Below are positions 44,079-56,296 of a stretch of DNA of 64,000 nucleotides, piece after piece. Position 1 is the first letter of the stretch. Every line of letters starts with the position of its first letter. The notes below the pieces were generated by a model. That model was not told the origin of the DNA, ran no database searches, and saw only the letters and a program-made list of their open reading frames with translations. Position numbers and translations under genes: made by a program. The stretch lies in NCBI GenBank assembly GCA_018343915.1, contig JABRWF010000007.1:2232001-2296000 (forward strand), in the 5' to 3' direction. Source of the stretch: Agroathelia rolfsii (taxonomy: Eukaryota > Basidiomycota > Agaricomycetes > Amylocorticiales > Amylocorticiaceae).

Positions 44079-44863
44079 ATGCAAGACCCAAAGAATGAAA
44101 TCGCCCAAGTTGTGTCACTACTGACCGCTTCGCCCTCTCCCGATATTCAGCGAGAAACTTTCCATCAGTATTGGGTACCCAATGCGGAGTTCAAGCATCC
44201 CCTTGTACATGTTAAACCGCACCGCCTGTCTACAGAGGAAGTCATAGGAATATATCAGTACGATAACTTCGACAGTTTAATTCATATTCTGTTCTTATGC
44301 ATACCATTGTTAACTAAGGTGGTATCGTGTTCTGTCCCCACAAATAGATATTCACGTGAACGAAGTTGGTGAGTTAGGTGGCAGTACATATACATATAAC
44401 ATTCGCCTCATGTTCCCTGGTAGTGCATGATACGGAGAGAGATAAACTCCTACTTGATATCGTGCAGACTTTTCATATTCGGTTTAGCCCTTTTGAACCA
44501 GCTCCTGCCCGGTAGGTCCAATTTATTCAACTAAAACCCATAGGTGGTACTTCACATGCTGATTCAATTTCCTAGACTTTTGGTTAAATTAACCTTGGAA
44601 AAGCAGGATGGCTTGTATTATATCGCATCTCAAGAAGACTTCTATCATCCAGATGTACGCCGCTCACCTGAATGCATATGAAGAAAACATGGCATTCTGA
44701 CGTTTCTGGTTAGGACTTCATAGCACTCTTATTACCACCACTTGTTCCAGCGGTTCGCGCTGCACTGAGTGTGGGAAGCATTGTGTCGAATGTGCAAGCG
44801 CGTTTGGCTCAGGTACTCGGAATATGGGCACCACAAAGGAATTCAACTCGAAAAATGAAGTGA
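44079..44863 (+). CDS. SigF-like / NTF2-like domain protein
   Basis: Exons: 44079..44257, 44319..44368, 44424..44511, 44576..44654, 44714..44863; 181 aa. The pattern PDIQRETFHQYWVPNAEFKHP, IYQWYRVLSPQIDIHVNEV, LLLDIVQTFHIRF, PARLLVKLTL and FYHPDDFIALLLPP is that of a fungal NTF2-fold family often annotated as SigF-like. NTF2-fold proteins can be small-molecule isomerases, carriers or scaffolds; no catalytic residues could be assigned. It ends in a helix and a basic tail. Its close divergent pairing with a monooxygenase suggests a joint role on one substrate, which is inference only. Confidence 0.75.
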
Positions 44864-45554
44864 GCTATGGCTCGGAGCCGATAAGACAGCAACAATTTTC
44901 GGAGGCTATAACCTATATGCAATGTGGCTATTGTTTGATTGAAATCCCATAGACTATAGTTTGAACTTTGAAGCTACGTTTTGATAGAGATAATCCAGGT
45001 TGATTGTAATATTATTGTTCTTGAAGTTATGTACGATCCAGCCTGTACCCAAATTACAGGAGACCTTTGTATCAATATCAGGATTACCGAAATCCGAGCG
45101 AGTTGTCCAGAGGGTCCAAGTGCCAGTGGCTAGTTGCTAAGTTTTGTAACTTCGAAAGGAGAGAAAGACCGGCGTTACGCGTCACGGTTAAACAAATATG
45201 TGACTGTGACTTCCTTCGGAGTCTGATATTGTTGCCAGTGCCAGTGCTAGATCAGTTGGATGACGGCTTCGAGTTGCTTCGTGAATCATATAGTACCCCA
45301 GCTTTCCTATGTTGCGATCAATAAAACAAATTTTGAGCAATTAAGATGATATCCCATATCAATTTTGACTCATTTGTCTTATGCCCCGGGTGCAACACAG
45401 ATGCTTTTTTCGAAGTCTGAGCACGAGTCACTGAGGATTACACTGGCACGTGGAGCAAGTCCGATCAACAGCAGAGGGACTTAATTGGCGCATCGCAGAT
45501 CACAGTCATAACTCAACTACAGACCGTCATATTACTCCAGAACCAGTTTTTGTC
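44864..45554. other. Intergenic region upstream of Argonaute
   Basis: 691 bp without a supported gene. It contains the Argonaute promoter; no TATA box was seen. A + strand open frame at 45067-45324 has no family signal. Confidence 0.4.
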
Positions 45555-48500
45555 ATGAGCTCTCAGAGAGGTGGACCGCAGCGCGGCAGAGGGAGGGGTA
45601 GAGGTGGACCGGGTGGTGGCGGTAGTGGTGGGCCCGGAAGTGGCGGCGGAGGCAGCGGGGGTGGTAGTGGATTCCAAGGACATCGAGGATCTGGTCGTGC
45701 GAGAGGAAGGGGATTTGGTGACAGAGGTGGGGGACCGTCCAGGGGTATGCTGCTCTTTAGCGTTGCCAGCATATCATTATCTCACTGATCTACTTCAGGC
45801 CCGCCCCAAGATCCGATATTTCAACCTAACGTTCCTGCGACAATTGATACTCGACTGTCTACTGTAGATGATCTCGCAAAGACTCTCAGCAAGCTTCACA
45901 TTGGGCCTCGCATGCCAGCACGCCCCGGTTTTGGAACTCTAGGAACCAAAACGACCGTTCGATCCAACTTTTTCGCCATCAAATTACCGAAAGGCCCTTT
46001 CTATGATTACAGTAGTGAGTGCCATATCGCTGAACCGTTTGTCTTCATGAAACCGACGGCTGTATTCTTTAAATCAGTCGAGATTACCCCAAAGACGGAT
46101 ATGAAACGTCACAAAGCTCGGATATTCCAGATTCTTGAGTCAGCGCCAGCCTTTACACCCTATACCAACCACATCGTGCATGACTCCAGCGAAAGGCTTG
46201 TCTCTGCAAGAGAGTTGCCGCAGCCTCTCGACATCCAGCTCCCTTTCTCGTGGGAGGGCGAGGCTCCGAGCCAGGATCCCAAGATGTATCAGATTTCAGT
46301 GAAATTTATGCGAAAACTAGATCTAACGCAAATAACGCGGTGAGCTTTTCTTTTTCTATTTGGTTTATAATTTGGACTGAAATATATGTAGTTATACCGA
46401 AGGGAAGGGCCCCAGTGACTATGATTTCCTGCCCGTTACGTCCGCCCTGAATCTCATCGTGCAACAACGAGCGAGTCGTAATGGTCCCCGAGTTGGCCAG
46501 AATCGATATTTCGAGAAATCATCCGCAGAAATCCAGAAATTAAATACAGGTCTGCAAGCGTGGAAAGGATTCTTCACCAGCGTGCGACCTGTGTACAAGA
46601 CGATGATGGTCAATGTGAATGTTTGCTTTGCCGCTTTTTATGAACCTGGAAACATGGGCGATGCTATTGCTACATTTCGGCGCGAATCCAGAGGTGCGAT
46701 GCCTCAAAAGTTCGCCCAGGGTATCAAGATAACTACATTCTACACGGGACATAAGATGAAGAAGCCGTTGAAAAAGATCATGGACAAGAACGCCAAACAA
46801 CAGAAGTTTCGTCCAGATGATCCTTCCAAGCCAGGAGGGGGACGTGAAACCTCGGTTGAAGAGCATTTCCGTCAAAGTGAGTAGTTTTTATTATTATTAA
46901 TCCATTGATATTGGGGAAAGTCGTTAAAACGATTTCTTTTTAAGAGTGGAATGTCACTCTCAAACACCCTGAATGGCCGGTTGTGAACATAGGTGGTAAA
47001 AATAGTAAGGCAAACTATGTACCAGCTGAGTTGTGCGTCTCTATTTTCCAACGCCCTGTCATCGTGCTCACATGAGTATCTACATCACAGATGCATCATC
47101 GAAGAAGGGCAGCCATACCATGGTCGCCTCGATCCGAACTCTACCAGAAATATGATCAGAATTGCAGTCAATAGGCCTGCTGTAAATGCCACTTCCATTG
47201 TCCAACAAGGCCTTCCGACACTCGGTTACACGAAACCGATTCAATCCCCTATGGATGCCTTCGGAATCGAGATTTCTTCGGAAATGGCAACTGTGCCCGC
47301 TCGTATCCTCCCTCCGCCTAGAATTGCGTATGGTCAAGGCAACGCAAGAGTGACGGGTGGCTCTTGGAATATCCTCGATGTCAAATTCAAACGGGGCATC
47401 AAAATAGGAGGTTTCTGGGTCCTTGAGATCGCTGATGGGCCACCGCCGCGCGACTATAATCAAGCTAACCTATCCAATCTCGTAAAAGGGTTTACAGCCA
47501 AGTGTATAAAATCCGGCATGACAATGCCCGGAGGAAATCCTCGTTGGTTGACAACCCCACCCCTTGAACCCATTTCCAATGATCCCAATCGGATCCGTGC
47601 TACGAATATGGTTCGCGAGACTCTCGAGGAGGCGAAAAAGAAAGGTGGAGGGAAGCCAGATTTCATTCTTGTTCTGCTGCGAAACACGGATGATTACATC
47701 TATCCCAACCTCAAGAGGATCGGAGAGGTCACTATGGGGTTACAAACTGTGTGCATGCAGCTCGATAAAGCCCTCGGAGACCCAAGAAAGCAAGATCAGT
47801 ACTTCTCCAATGTTGCGTTAAAATGTTTGCTTTAAGATCCTGCAGCTCCTTTCATCGATACTCATTGATCATACGTAGTGAACACGAAACTGGGAGGAGT
47901 CAATCATGTTTTATCCCCGGACGACATGAGATGGTTAACGAAGCAGTCTACGATCTCCATAGGCATCGATGTCACTCATCCCGGACCATCGAGTGTCAAG
48001 GGCACACCTTCCATTGTAGCGGTTGTTGGTAGCGTGGATCAGGACTTTGTCCAGTATCCTTGTTCTCTTCGCATCCAAGAGTCTAAAAAAGAGGTATGAA
48101 CATATTTTTGAAGGATTCATGGAAGAATATTAAGTTGATTTATTTCAAGATGGTCACGGAGCTCTCAGACATGGTCGTAGAACGTTTGCTGCTGTGGAAG
48201 AAGCTCAACAAAGCGCTTCCGCGGAGGATCTTTGTATTCCGGGATGGAGTATCGGAGGTGATTCTTACTCTCGTTTTACATATCACACATTCAGAGCTTA
48301 ACGGATTGTTTCAGGGACAATTCGAAGATGTTCTTAACAAGGAACTCACAGAGGTCCAAAAGGCAGTTGAAAAAATGAATACCAAGGACCTCAAAGAACC
48401 TTTTAGACCAAAAATAACCGTCTTCGTATGTGGCAAACGGCACCATGCTCGGTAGGTCTTACTTGTACGCAGTTTATCCGATTAGATTATTCATTCTGGC

Positions 48501-49334
48501 ACTGCACAGCTTCTATCCAACAAATGGACCTGATGCGGATAAGAATGGTAACACTAAACCCGGAACTGTCGTCGAGTAAGTTTCCCTGCCGATACATGCT
48601 TTGTCTGACACTAACAACCCATTGCATTTTTTATCAGTCAAGGAGTTACTTCTGTGTACGTTCTTTCATTTAAACAATTCAAGTCCTGCTTATCCGTGAA
48701 CGATTGCACGCATTAGATGGAATTTCGACTTTTACCTCCAACCGCACAGTGGCCTCCAAGGCACCGTTCGCCCTACTCATTACACTGTAGTCTACGATGA
48801 AAACAACCTCGGTAAGTTGGAATGCTTCCCGATTATTATTATTTCAAAAAAAAAAAAAAAAAATCGGATGACTTATTTGTTCTTTAGGCGCCGATGAGGT
48901 ACAGCAGGGTATCCACACCAAGAGTATGTATTTTCTGGATAATTCTATGTAATAATCGCTGACAAATCAATTCTAGGTTATTCCTATGGCCGTGCGACGA
49001 AAGCAGTCAGCCTAGTACCTCCCGCTTACTGTAACAGTCTTTTTCTAGTTCCATTCATTCTGAGCAATCTTAATTGACATTGATTATTCCTACAGACGCT
49101 GATCTAGCCTGTGAACGCGGACGATGTTATCTCAACGAATTCCTCAATCTGGGTGATGATGCCAGCTCGGTCGCACCATCTACCGCAGGCTCTTCTGGCA
49201 GGCCACCGAGATTCCAGGGTATAGAGCGGAAGAGAGAGGAAGAGAGAAAGATGGCACAGGTGTTTGCAAAAGCTAAAGAACATTGGGGTGCCGGTCCGCA
49301 TCCAAGTCTGAGCGAGACAATGTTCTACATTTGA
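45555..49334 (+). CDS. Argonaute, slicer-competent, RNA silencing
   Basis: Fifteen exons: 45555..45744, 45799..46014, 46078..46339, 46392..46876, 46945..47032, 47091..47824, 47879..48093, 48150..48257, 48315..48451, 48510..48575, 48638..48655, 48717..48811, 48888..48923, 48977..49030, 49096..49334; 980 aa. A Gly/Arg-rich N-terminus (RGG repeats, about 1-63) precedes the N domain ([18 protein letters not shown]), PAZ (about 340-400) and PIWI. The catalytic Asp residues are in IGIDVTHPG (about 689) and FRDGVSEGQ (about 762), and the His in [11 protein letters not shown]; an upstream Glu-rich loop (about 725-735) can supply the glutamate. So a complete DEDH set is plausible and RNA cleavage expected. 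It ends in the usual MFYI-type tail. Exon 11 is 18 nt. Confidence 0.93.
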
Positions 49335-49537
49335 GTTAAGGGACCGGCCACATACATCCATGTCTATGTATAGCAGCTTGACAATTATGTATGTCGGATT
49401 AATTTTGGGATGTAACATTAGTTGGATAAACGTGATATGTATAAATGTGTAAAAGTTCGTTTTTCGGTAAAATAAGAAGACGAAAGATCCGGGGGGTATC
49501 TTGCGCGAAGGTTTCAAGTGGCGAAAGAACACACTGA
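49335..49537. other. Convergent 3' region, Argonaute / YPP1
   Basis: 203 bp separate the stop codons of two convergent genes; only 3' untranslated sequence is expected. Confidence 0.5.
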
Positions 49538-52500
49538 CTACAACGACCATCCAAGAGCAGCGCCGATATCTCGAATACCTCTCGTCTCCGACAACGTGAG
49601 AGCAAATGCGCGGCAGTCCCGTTGACTCTGTTTACGCCCTTGATAGCCGTATGCTTTTGACAGGTAAAACCATGCCTCAGGAACATCCCAGCCAGGGCCG
49701 CGCGTGAGACGTTCCAACATGCTGGCTGCGATATCAACATCCGTGGATAGCGGGGCGGTATCACGGCCGTTTGCCGGAGGTGTCAGATATAGCCTACAGA
49801 GGTGAATGGTCGCTGGCACATCATCCACGGAGATGAACAACGCCTTGTGGAAAGCGTCCGTCGCTTGGGAATATTGATCCATGGCAGTATAGTATAACCC
49901 GAACTATTATATGATCCAATATTAAGCATACACAAATTCTAAAATAATCAAATACACGTGTGTACGAGAAACTCACCTGAACCCAAACTGCAGGATTATC
50001 CTCATCTCGCACCTCGGCTTCTTGAATCGAGCCCTTGGCCTGTTCAATTTTATCCAGTCTGCGGAATATCGCAGCAGACATGAGCCAGAGATCACTGATG
50101 AGTCGCTTCTCCCGCTGCGATTTGATGCTCCCCCTCGTTCGATCCTGAACGGGTGGAAGCGCAGGCGGTGGAGGCGGCGGGGGAGAATCAACAGGGCGGA
50201 GATGCTGATGAGAAGGTCCATTAAACTTTTGCTGGATGATTGACCCGATCCGACGTCGTGAGTGGATGGATGATGCTTGATAATGGTTGGGTTGATCTAC
50301 ATCAAGGAAGCCTAAGAGGGATGAACACCAATATCACGGGTCAAACAAAATAGACTGACCTGGTGCTGAGGTACTTCGCCGCAAACTCAGATGACGCGTG
50401 CCGTTCCTTGTGACGCCGCTGCCAATTTTCTTGGAGATGGTAACCATCCGTGCTTGTTGTTTCTGCACACGGTCCTTGAGAATACGTTGCACTTTCTTTC
50501 CCGTCGAACTGTCAACCCGTTTCAACGTAGGATTCGTAGGCTTCATAGTATCCGTCGAAGTACGCCGCTGTTGTAGCACGGAATGGGCTTTCGTCGACGG
50601 CGGCTTTTGTGAACCAGAGGCGACCGAGTGATGGTCCGCCGATTTTTCCTCGACTTGCAAGCTCAAAGATTGATAGGAAGGTGTCCGCGTCCCCTCGTGA
50701 GATCTTCGTATGTCAATAGAACCACGACGGGCTGGCAAAACAACAATGATGAACTTCAATTCATACAATGAGACGTCTTGGCTTACATTCATCACCAGCA
50801 TTAGCAGCACCGCTCTTTTCTGCCACCCAGATGAAAAGGTCTCTGAACCTCTCAACAGCTTTCTCGGGACCCTCCATGTGTTCCGAGAATACGATTTGTG
50901 TCATGCGTAACTGCAAAGCCTGTTCGAGCAGTTCGCGACGAGAGGGCCGGGGATGATCTTCCATTGGCGCGAGGAGATCCGACGCAGGCGGGAACGAAGA
51001 TAAATCGCTTGAAAGCAGATGAGATAGATCGACTGGCCCGCTTGGCATTGTGGACTTGTTCATGCTCGCGTTAGAGGCAATCCCATTCGTCTGATCACCC
51101 TTATTTTCTGTGGGAGGATCTGTGGTGGTAGCGAAATCCCGGGCGCTGAGGTCTTCGCCTGAGAAGCCATGAATGTCCGTAATAGTCTCGCCAATGGACG
51201 CACCCGTCTCCAAGATTGACTTTGCAGCGGGCCAGAGCTCCTTGATGCCCAGCAAGATGCCTAGCAGATGCCAAGCCTTGATCTCGGAGCGTGCACCTTC
51301 CGCTGCATCACCAGCCAGCACGATAGCCTCGTCGAGATTATGGTTCGGACCAGGGCGGGACAAGATAAGGGCAAGGTGATACGCAGATGAGGGAGTGGGA
51401 TTCGTTTCATGTGAGCGCAAAATAAGCTTGTGGGCCGAGTCCAGACGATCGGTGCGAGTCCTCGGATCGCGTTCTATAGGTTAATGGAACAAAAGAGAGT
51501 GCGTGTGAGTGTGAGAAATTGAAATCAGTTCTCAGGTGCCTAAGCGTACAGGACGGATCTGATGGACACACCTTGATGAGCCATCACCATATTCCATATC
51601 CCTTCTGCTAGGTCCACACTGGCACAAAGCACCTTGTCATCCTTATCAAGCCTTGATCGGGCTTTTTCGAGGATAATTCCAGCATCCTTGCCCTCTTTTC
51701 TGACTTTAGAGGCATCATCGCCGACAAGCCGGCATAACATTCGAACGCCCTGCACCAACGTTTCTACCCATCTTCGATCCGTGTCGGCATCGCTTCCCGC
51801 AAGGTGCGCTTTGCTAACGATCTGCACGTAAAGATTGAATGTCCTCGTGGCCAAAGAGTAGTCCCCCACGACATAGGCCAATCGTGACATGTGGGCGAAT
51901 ATACGATATGAATTGAATGTCAACCGGGTCGCCCACCATAAAAGCTGAGAACAAAGGCCATTATTGGACAGAGACAGCTTTATGAGCTTGCGCAACTTAC
52001 ATCAGTCACCCAGCCGCTCCATTCGCCTCTCGCGCCTGCAGTTTCCCAAACGGCCATGGTAAGCTCAACAAGGTCCTCTACGGCAACATTCCTCTCTCCT
52101 GAGCGGGGGAAATGAGTGGAGGCATCCAGGACTGTACGGTAATCCTGAATGATAGACCTCGCGGTCGAAAACCAAACAGGAGCTTTCTCCAGGTCAAAGG
52201 ACGCTGCGGGCGCCGAGGGCTCAACGGATAGAACCAGGGCACGCAAATGTATCACTGCGACTGTCGAGCGCTGTCTCGATCTAAATTGTGGGGGCCAATA
52301 TGTTGCGCACGACTGATATTGGGCGCAGAAAGATAGCAGCATTCCGTGATACTTGGTTGCGGCGTCGCTTTCGGATACGGTGGCCTTCTTGGCGGCGAGG
52401 ATGACGGCGCGTCGTAGCAGTCGTTCTACCCATCGCCAAAGCTCCTGGAATGGCCTAAAGGAGGTGAACTCTACTTGACTAGGGCCACGGCCGAGGGTCT

Positions 52501-53371
52501 GAGGCATGGGTGGAGCGGTTGAAGGTAATGTTGTGGATAGCGCAGAGAGGACAGGTAGTGCAGACTGATATGTCTGAAGAGATTCATCGATATCTCGAGG
52601 ACTCAAAAGTTCCTGAGACATTCCTGTGACATATGAAGAATGCTTATAGACGTTTAAATTGTAATATGGACATGAGATCTAACCTTTGAGACACAAGCTC
52701 CGTAATGCTTCGATGACAGCCCAAGCCTGTCCATTCTTGATTTCGGCGATGGAAGCCACATTCACGGATTCGCCAGAGATGGCGCTTCCTGGGCGTACCG
52801 ATGAAGTCGAGTCAGTCCAAGCGGCACGGCTGGATAGGGTAGAGTTGTTCGAACTGGTTGTTCCAGATGACGACTGTATGGATAGCTCCAACAGGTTCGG
52901 AACTTTGCTCAAGTAGTCGATGCACTCTTCTGGGTGTCCCAAAGCGAACGCATAGTAGGCAATAACAAGGTTTCCGGACTAGTAAACTCTTAATGATTAT
53001 CAATGGAGAAACCCATGAAGACGTACCTCAGAAGATCCTTGCTTCTTGAGAGCCTCAAGACCCTCATTGACCTCTTGATGCCACTGGGGACGCAGCATGC
53101 AGTCAGTACCAATAGATAGACTGCCATAGGCCGACATGTCATCGTGTGCATTAGATTCATCTTCGAGCAGCAATCCTAGAGCCTGCGTCCGCGACGCGAT
53201 TTCGACAATGTCATCGAAGCCTCTGCAATGTTTCTTGAATTTTCTATAGAGCTCTGACCAGGAAAGAGGGGCACTATTGGGCGCTCTAGCGGGGTCCTGT
53301 GCCGCCCAGTTGCCTGCGGTGAGCGCTAGTCTGAGCTGCTGCCAGTAATGTGTGTCCTTTGCGTACGACAT
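49538..53371 (-). CDS. YPP1: TPR protein Ypp1/TTC7, PI4-kinase complex scaffold
   Basis: Exons (reverse): 53027..53371, 52684..52978, 52001..52623, 51572..51944, 50787..51473, 50360..50731, 49977..50311, 49538..49903; 1131 aa. The N-terminus (HYWQQLRLALTAGNW, PLSWSELYRKFKKHC), a middle full of helical repeats (LVIAYYAFALGHPEECIDYL, RLAYVVGDYSLATRTFNLY, AYHLALILSRPG, AWHLLGILLGIKE) and C-terminal TPRs (GLYYTAMDQYSQATDAFHKAL, ETRGIRDIGAALGWSL) match the Ypp1/TTC7 family. Ypp1 with Efr3 anchors the PI4-kinase Stt4 at the plasma membrane. A Ser/Arg-rich insert (about 830-950) is low in complexity. The ATG at 53371 is used: an upstream frame with ATG at 53523 cannot be spliced in phase. Divergent from the Eos1-like gene. 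Confidence 0.78.
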
Positions 53372-53683
53372 GGCAGACCGGAGGAGAATCCTAATTTGTC
53401 CAGAATCCGAGCGATTGACGAGTTTGGAAGCTGCCGGCCGCTGAAAGGCTGATCGGGGCCGAGCTCCGAGAGGGGCTGATTAGCCAACGCCGGAAGTGCC
53501 TCCGACGAGGCCGGGCTTGCCATGTTGCTATTGGGCCCGTATGAGGAGCTGTCTGAGGTCACTCTAACGTTCACAGATTGCTATACGCTCATCAACCGTG
53601 GCCACCCAAAAGGCCGTTATATATCTGCTGCGATCTTGTTGTTAGGCAAGCCCTATCCCGCACCAGCCCTCTCCTAGTAGCCC
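53372..53683. promoter_or_regulatory. Divergent promoter, YPP1 / EOS1-like
   Basis: 312 bp between the two ATGs. A reverse-strand open frame (53326-53574) overlaps it, but its ATG cannot be joined in frame to YPP1, so it is taken as 5' leader. Confidence 0.4.
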
Positions 53684-55448
53684 ATGGCATTGACTCTGCC
53701 GCCCGCGGCGTCCTTGCAGGACACGGACAGCAGCAGTGTCCTGTCTCAGGTCTCTCAAGCATTATCTCCAGCACCTGCTGCGACCAAGAGCTCCAATAAG
53801 GCCTATATAGACGGCTTTCTCGATTCTCCGTCCTCATTCTTCACCGGACAAGATAAGAGTATTGCCGGTCCTTCTGCCATACTATCCCAACCTTGTCTTC
53901 TAAATTTTTCTCTGACAGATAGTACGACACGGCGCGCCAGTAATCGCGTCTACAAACGCCAGAACTCAAACAGTCGTCTTCGTTCATCCGAGCTGGGCTC
54001 TTCTGCATCTCATTCGTCTTCTTCGTCGCCTCCGTCACGTCCTAGGTCGGCCACTGTAACCGTATCTGGAACCCGGCCATCGCCTCGCTCATCATCTTCC
54101 GCATTCATTTGCCCGCCGCACAAGTCCCTTCTGCAAGAATCCAATTGCCATCTTCCCGATACAACACCGGTTAAAACGCCGTCATATCCTCCTAGAATTT
54201 CCCCAACCCCAAGCGTTTCGTCTATATCATCATTGTCCTACCCGGCCACGATCACATATCCTGCTATGGACCCCCCAGCGTACTCAGAGTTACCACCACC
54301 ACCTGTTCCCGTCGAGCATGATAATGACACGGAGACGGAGACGGAGACTGAAACTGAAACTGAGCGGGCGGAAAGCTCGGCCTTGTCGTCTTCAAGATTT
54401 AACTCCTTGAGTCGTGGTGCTAGCCTTCGCAGCCGGATATTTGGGAGCAGGGAGAAGTTATCCAGCATTACAACCACACCAGGATTGCGTGGTGCAGGCG
54501 AGACAGAGACAGAGGGAGAAGGTCCTGTGAGTATGATCTATATGCCATCAAGATACCGCTCATCTTCTTTGTTTGACACGACTTTTGTCGAATCGACTTA
54601 CGCTCACATTTTTGTCACTATAGCCTGTCCGCCTTCCCACCACTCGCAATCGACCTATGCGCATCTCACAGGCGCTTGGCATACCTGATGCGTCAGGATC
54701 GCATATATATACCCATTGGTTAACACCTATTCTATTCGAAACATCTCGACTTCTTTCCATCGTGCCGGCCACCCTGGGATTCCTCTACCATGTTGCCCAT
54801 TTCCTCGATAGATGGCCCCAGTTTGGTTCTCCGCCAGAGATGGGAGCTTCGAGGAGAGTGTGCAAAATAGACTATGCAGTTTCGGCAATCTGGGTAAACG
54901 CGCTTGTTTCTCATCCGTTGCAAAAATATGCTTATCAAGGATTGGTTTTGTAGGCCCTTTTGACGGCATATCAATGTCTGGCATTGACCTCCGGTTTGCT
55001 CACGCGCTGGCGGGTCTACTATCCTCCACTACCAACTCTCATCCGTCTCTTGGCGCTCCAAGCGATCTGTTGGCCACTCACACATATCACGCTCAGCATT
55101 ATCGGGCATGATAAGCGCCCTGAAGCTGCCTGGGCTGTCGTTGGCACTGCAACATGCATCAGTAGAAGTGTACAGCTTTGGGTGACGAGTAACCTTTGGT
55201 GGGACCACTTGGCATCAACAACAGGATCGAATGGCATCTCTAGTGGGATTGGAAATGGTTCAGGGAGCAAGCTACATGAAGGACCCGGTAAGAGACCAAA
55301 GTCCCATAAAAGATGGAGGGGTGGCAAGTGGGGTGGCAGAAGATGGGACTGGGGCGAGGTGGGCTGGCAGTGTGCCGTACCGGCGGGAACGGTATATTTC
55401 ATCATGACCTGGGCACAAGTCCTTGAACGTGAATGGGGTAAATGCTGA
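53684..55448 (+). CDS. Eos1-like N-glycosylation membrane protein
   Basis: Exons: 53684..54526, 54624..54893, 54954..55448; 535 aa. The first 285 residues are Ser/Pro-rich and disordered, with a six-fold Thr-Glu run (nt about 54330-54362). The conserved part starts about residue 300 and has several helices: TPILFETSRLLSIVPATLGF, IDYAVSAIWALLTAYQCLAL, TSGLLTRWRVYYPPLPTLIR, LQAICWPLTHITLSIIG and a last one near CAVPAGTVYFIMTW. The RLLSIVPATLGF and YYPPLPTLIRLLALQAICWP blocks match the Eos1 family, an ER protein linked in yeast to N-glycosylation and oxidative stress tolerance. Much longer N-terminus than yeast Eos1. Family call is moderately sure. Confidence 0.65.
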
Positions 55449-56296
55449 ATGTGATATACCATACACGCATTCCGTTTCCACGTTCATGCACCGTCCGGTC
55501 ATGATCAAACCACGCTGTGTGGTGGTCTCTCTCTTTTTTCTTTTTTTTTTTTTTTGTTTCGTCTCGGACTCACTTGTGTTCATATGTGACCCCCCGCTTT
55601 GTGTTTGTCATTCGCAATTTTCATTCCACGCTTAGAGAAATCCTTTGTACCATACTGTAGCAGCTCATCATAGTCACCGGAATATATTTTTTGTGATTGA
55701 ATCCGTTAAAATTGAAATTGCGTCAATGTCGCGTGTGTGATCGCGTTGCGGGACCTGTAATAAGAATGTGAAGTGTGTCGCATGTCTGCCACCGTGTCAC
55801 TAAGCCATGCCACAGCAGCCACAGCTCTCAGGCGTGAGTTGTGGCTGCTTGTGGGTCCCAGCCACTGCCATAAAGGGAAGTGATCTGATGGGAGACCACA
55901 CTAAAGGCGCACGCCCAAAGCAGGCAAACAAACCACTTCTTTTCAACCACCGACACGCCCCCCCTCCCGAGTCCCCCGCTCTTAAACCAGAGGCACCGTT
56001 CCTCCATCCTCGCTTTCAAGCGGCAAATCAGGCAGGTCAAGATTGCCAATCAAAGCAAACGACTGTGGCCGTGACTCCGACTCAAAGCGTTTTCATCGAC
56101 CGTTTCTCAGTATAAAGAGAAAAGGCAAGAGGGGAGCATGCGGCGTCACCATCTCGATTGTCCTCATTCTACGTTTATCGACAGCACTGACTGGCTTCCA
56201 TCTACCGCACCCATATCTAAGGCCTCGCCAACAATAACAAATTACCTTACCTCGCATCCCAACATCCCTACTTAGCCGCAAACCTATCCGATTCCC
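55449..56296. other. Intergenic region upstream of intronless orphan
   Basis: 848 bp with no supported gene. It holds a poly-T tract at about 55532-55555 shortly after the Eos1-like stop and the promoter of the downstream gene. Confidence 0.35.

Noticed and set aside
45067..45324. Open frame of 85 codons upstream of Argonaute
   Set aside because: No family signal and no plausible splicing to neighbours.
53372..53574. N-terminal extension of YPP1 from ATG 53523
   Set aside because: It runs into the YPP1 body in another frame and no intron with fitting phase was found. The ATG at 53371 gives the expected family N-terminus.
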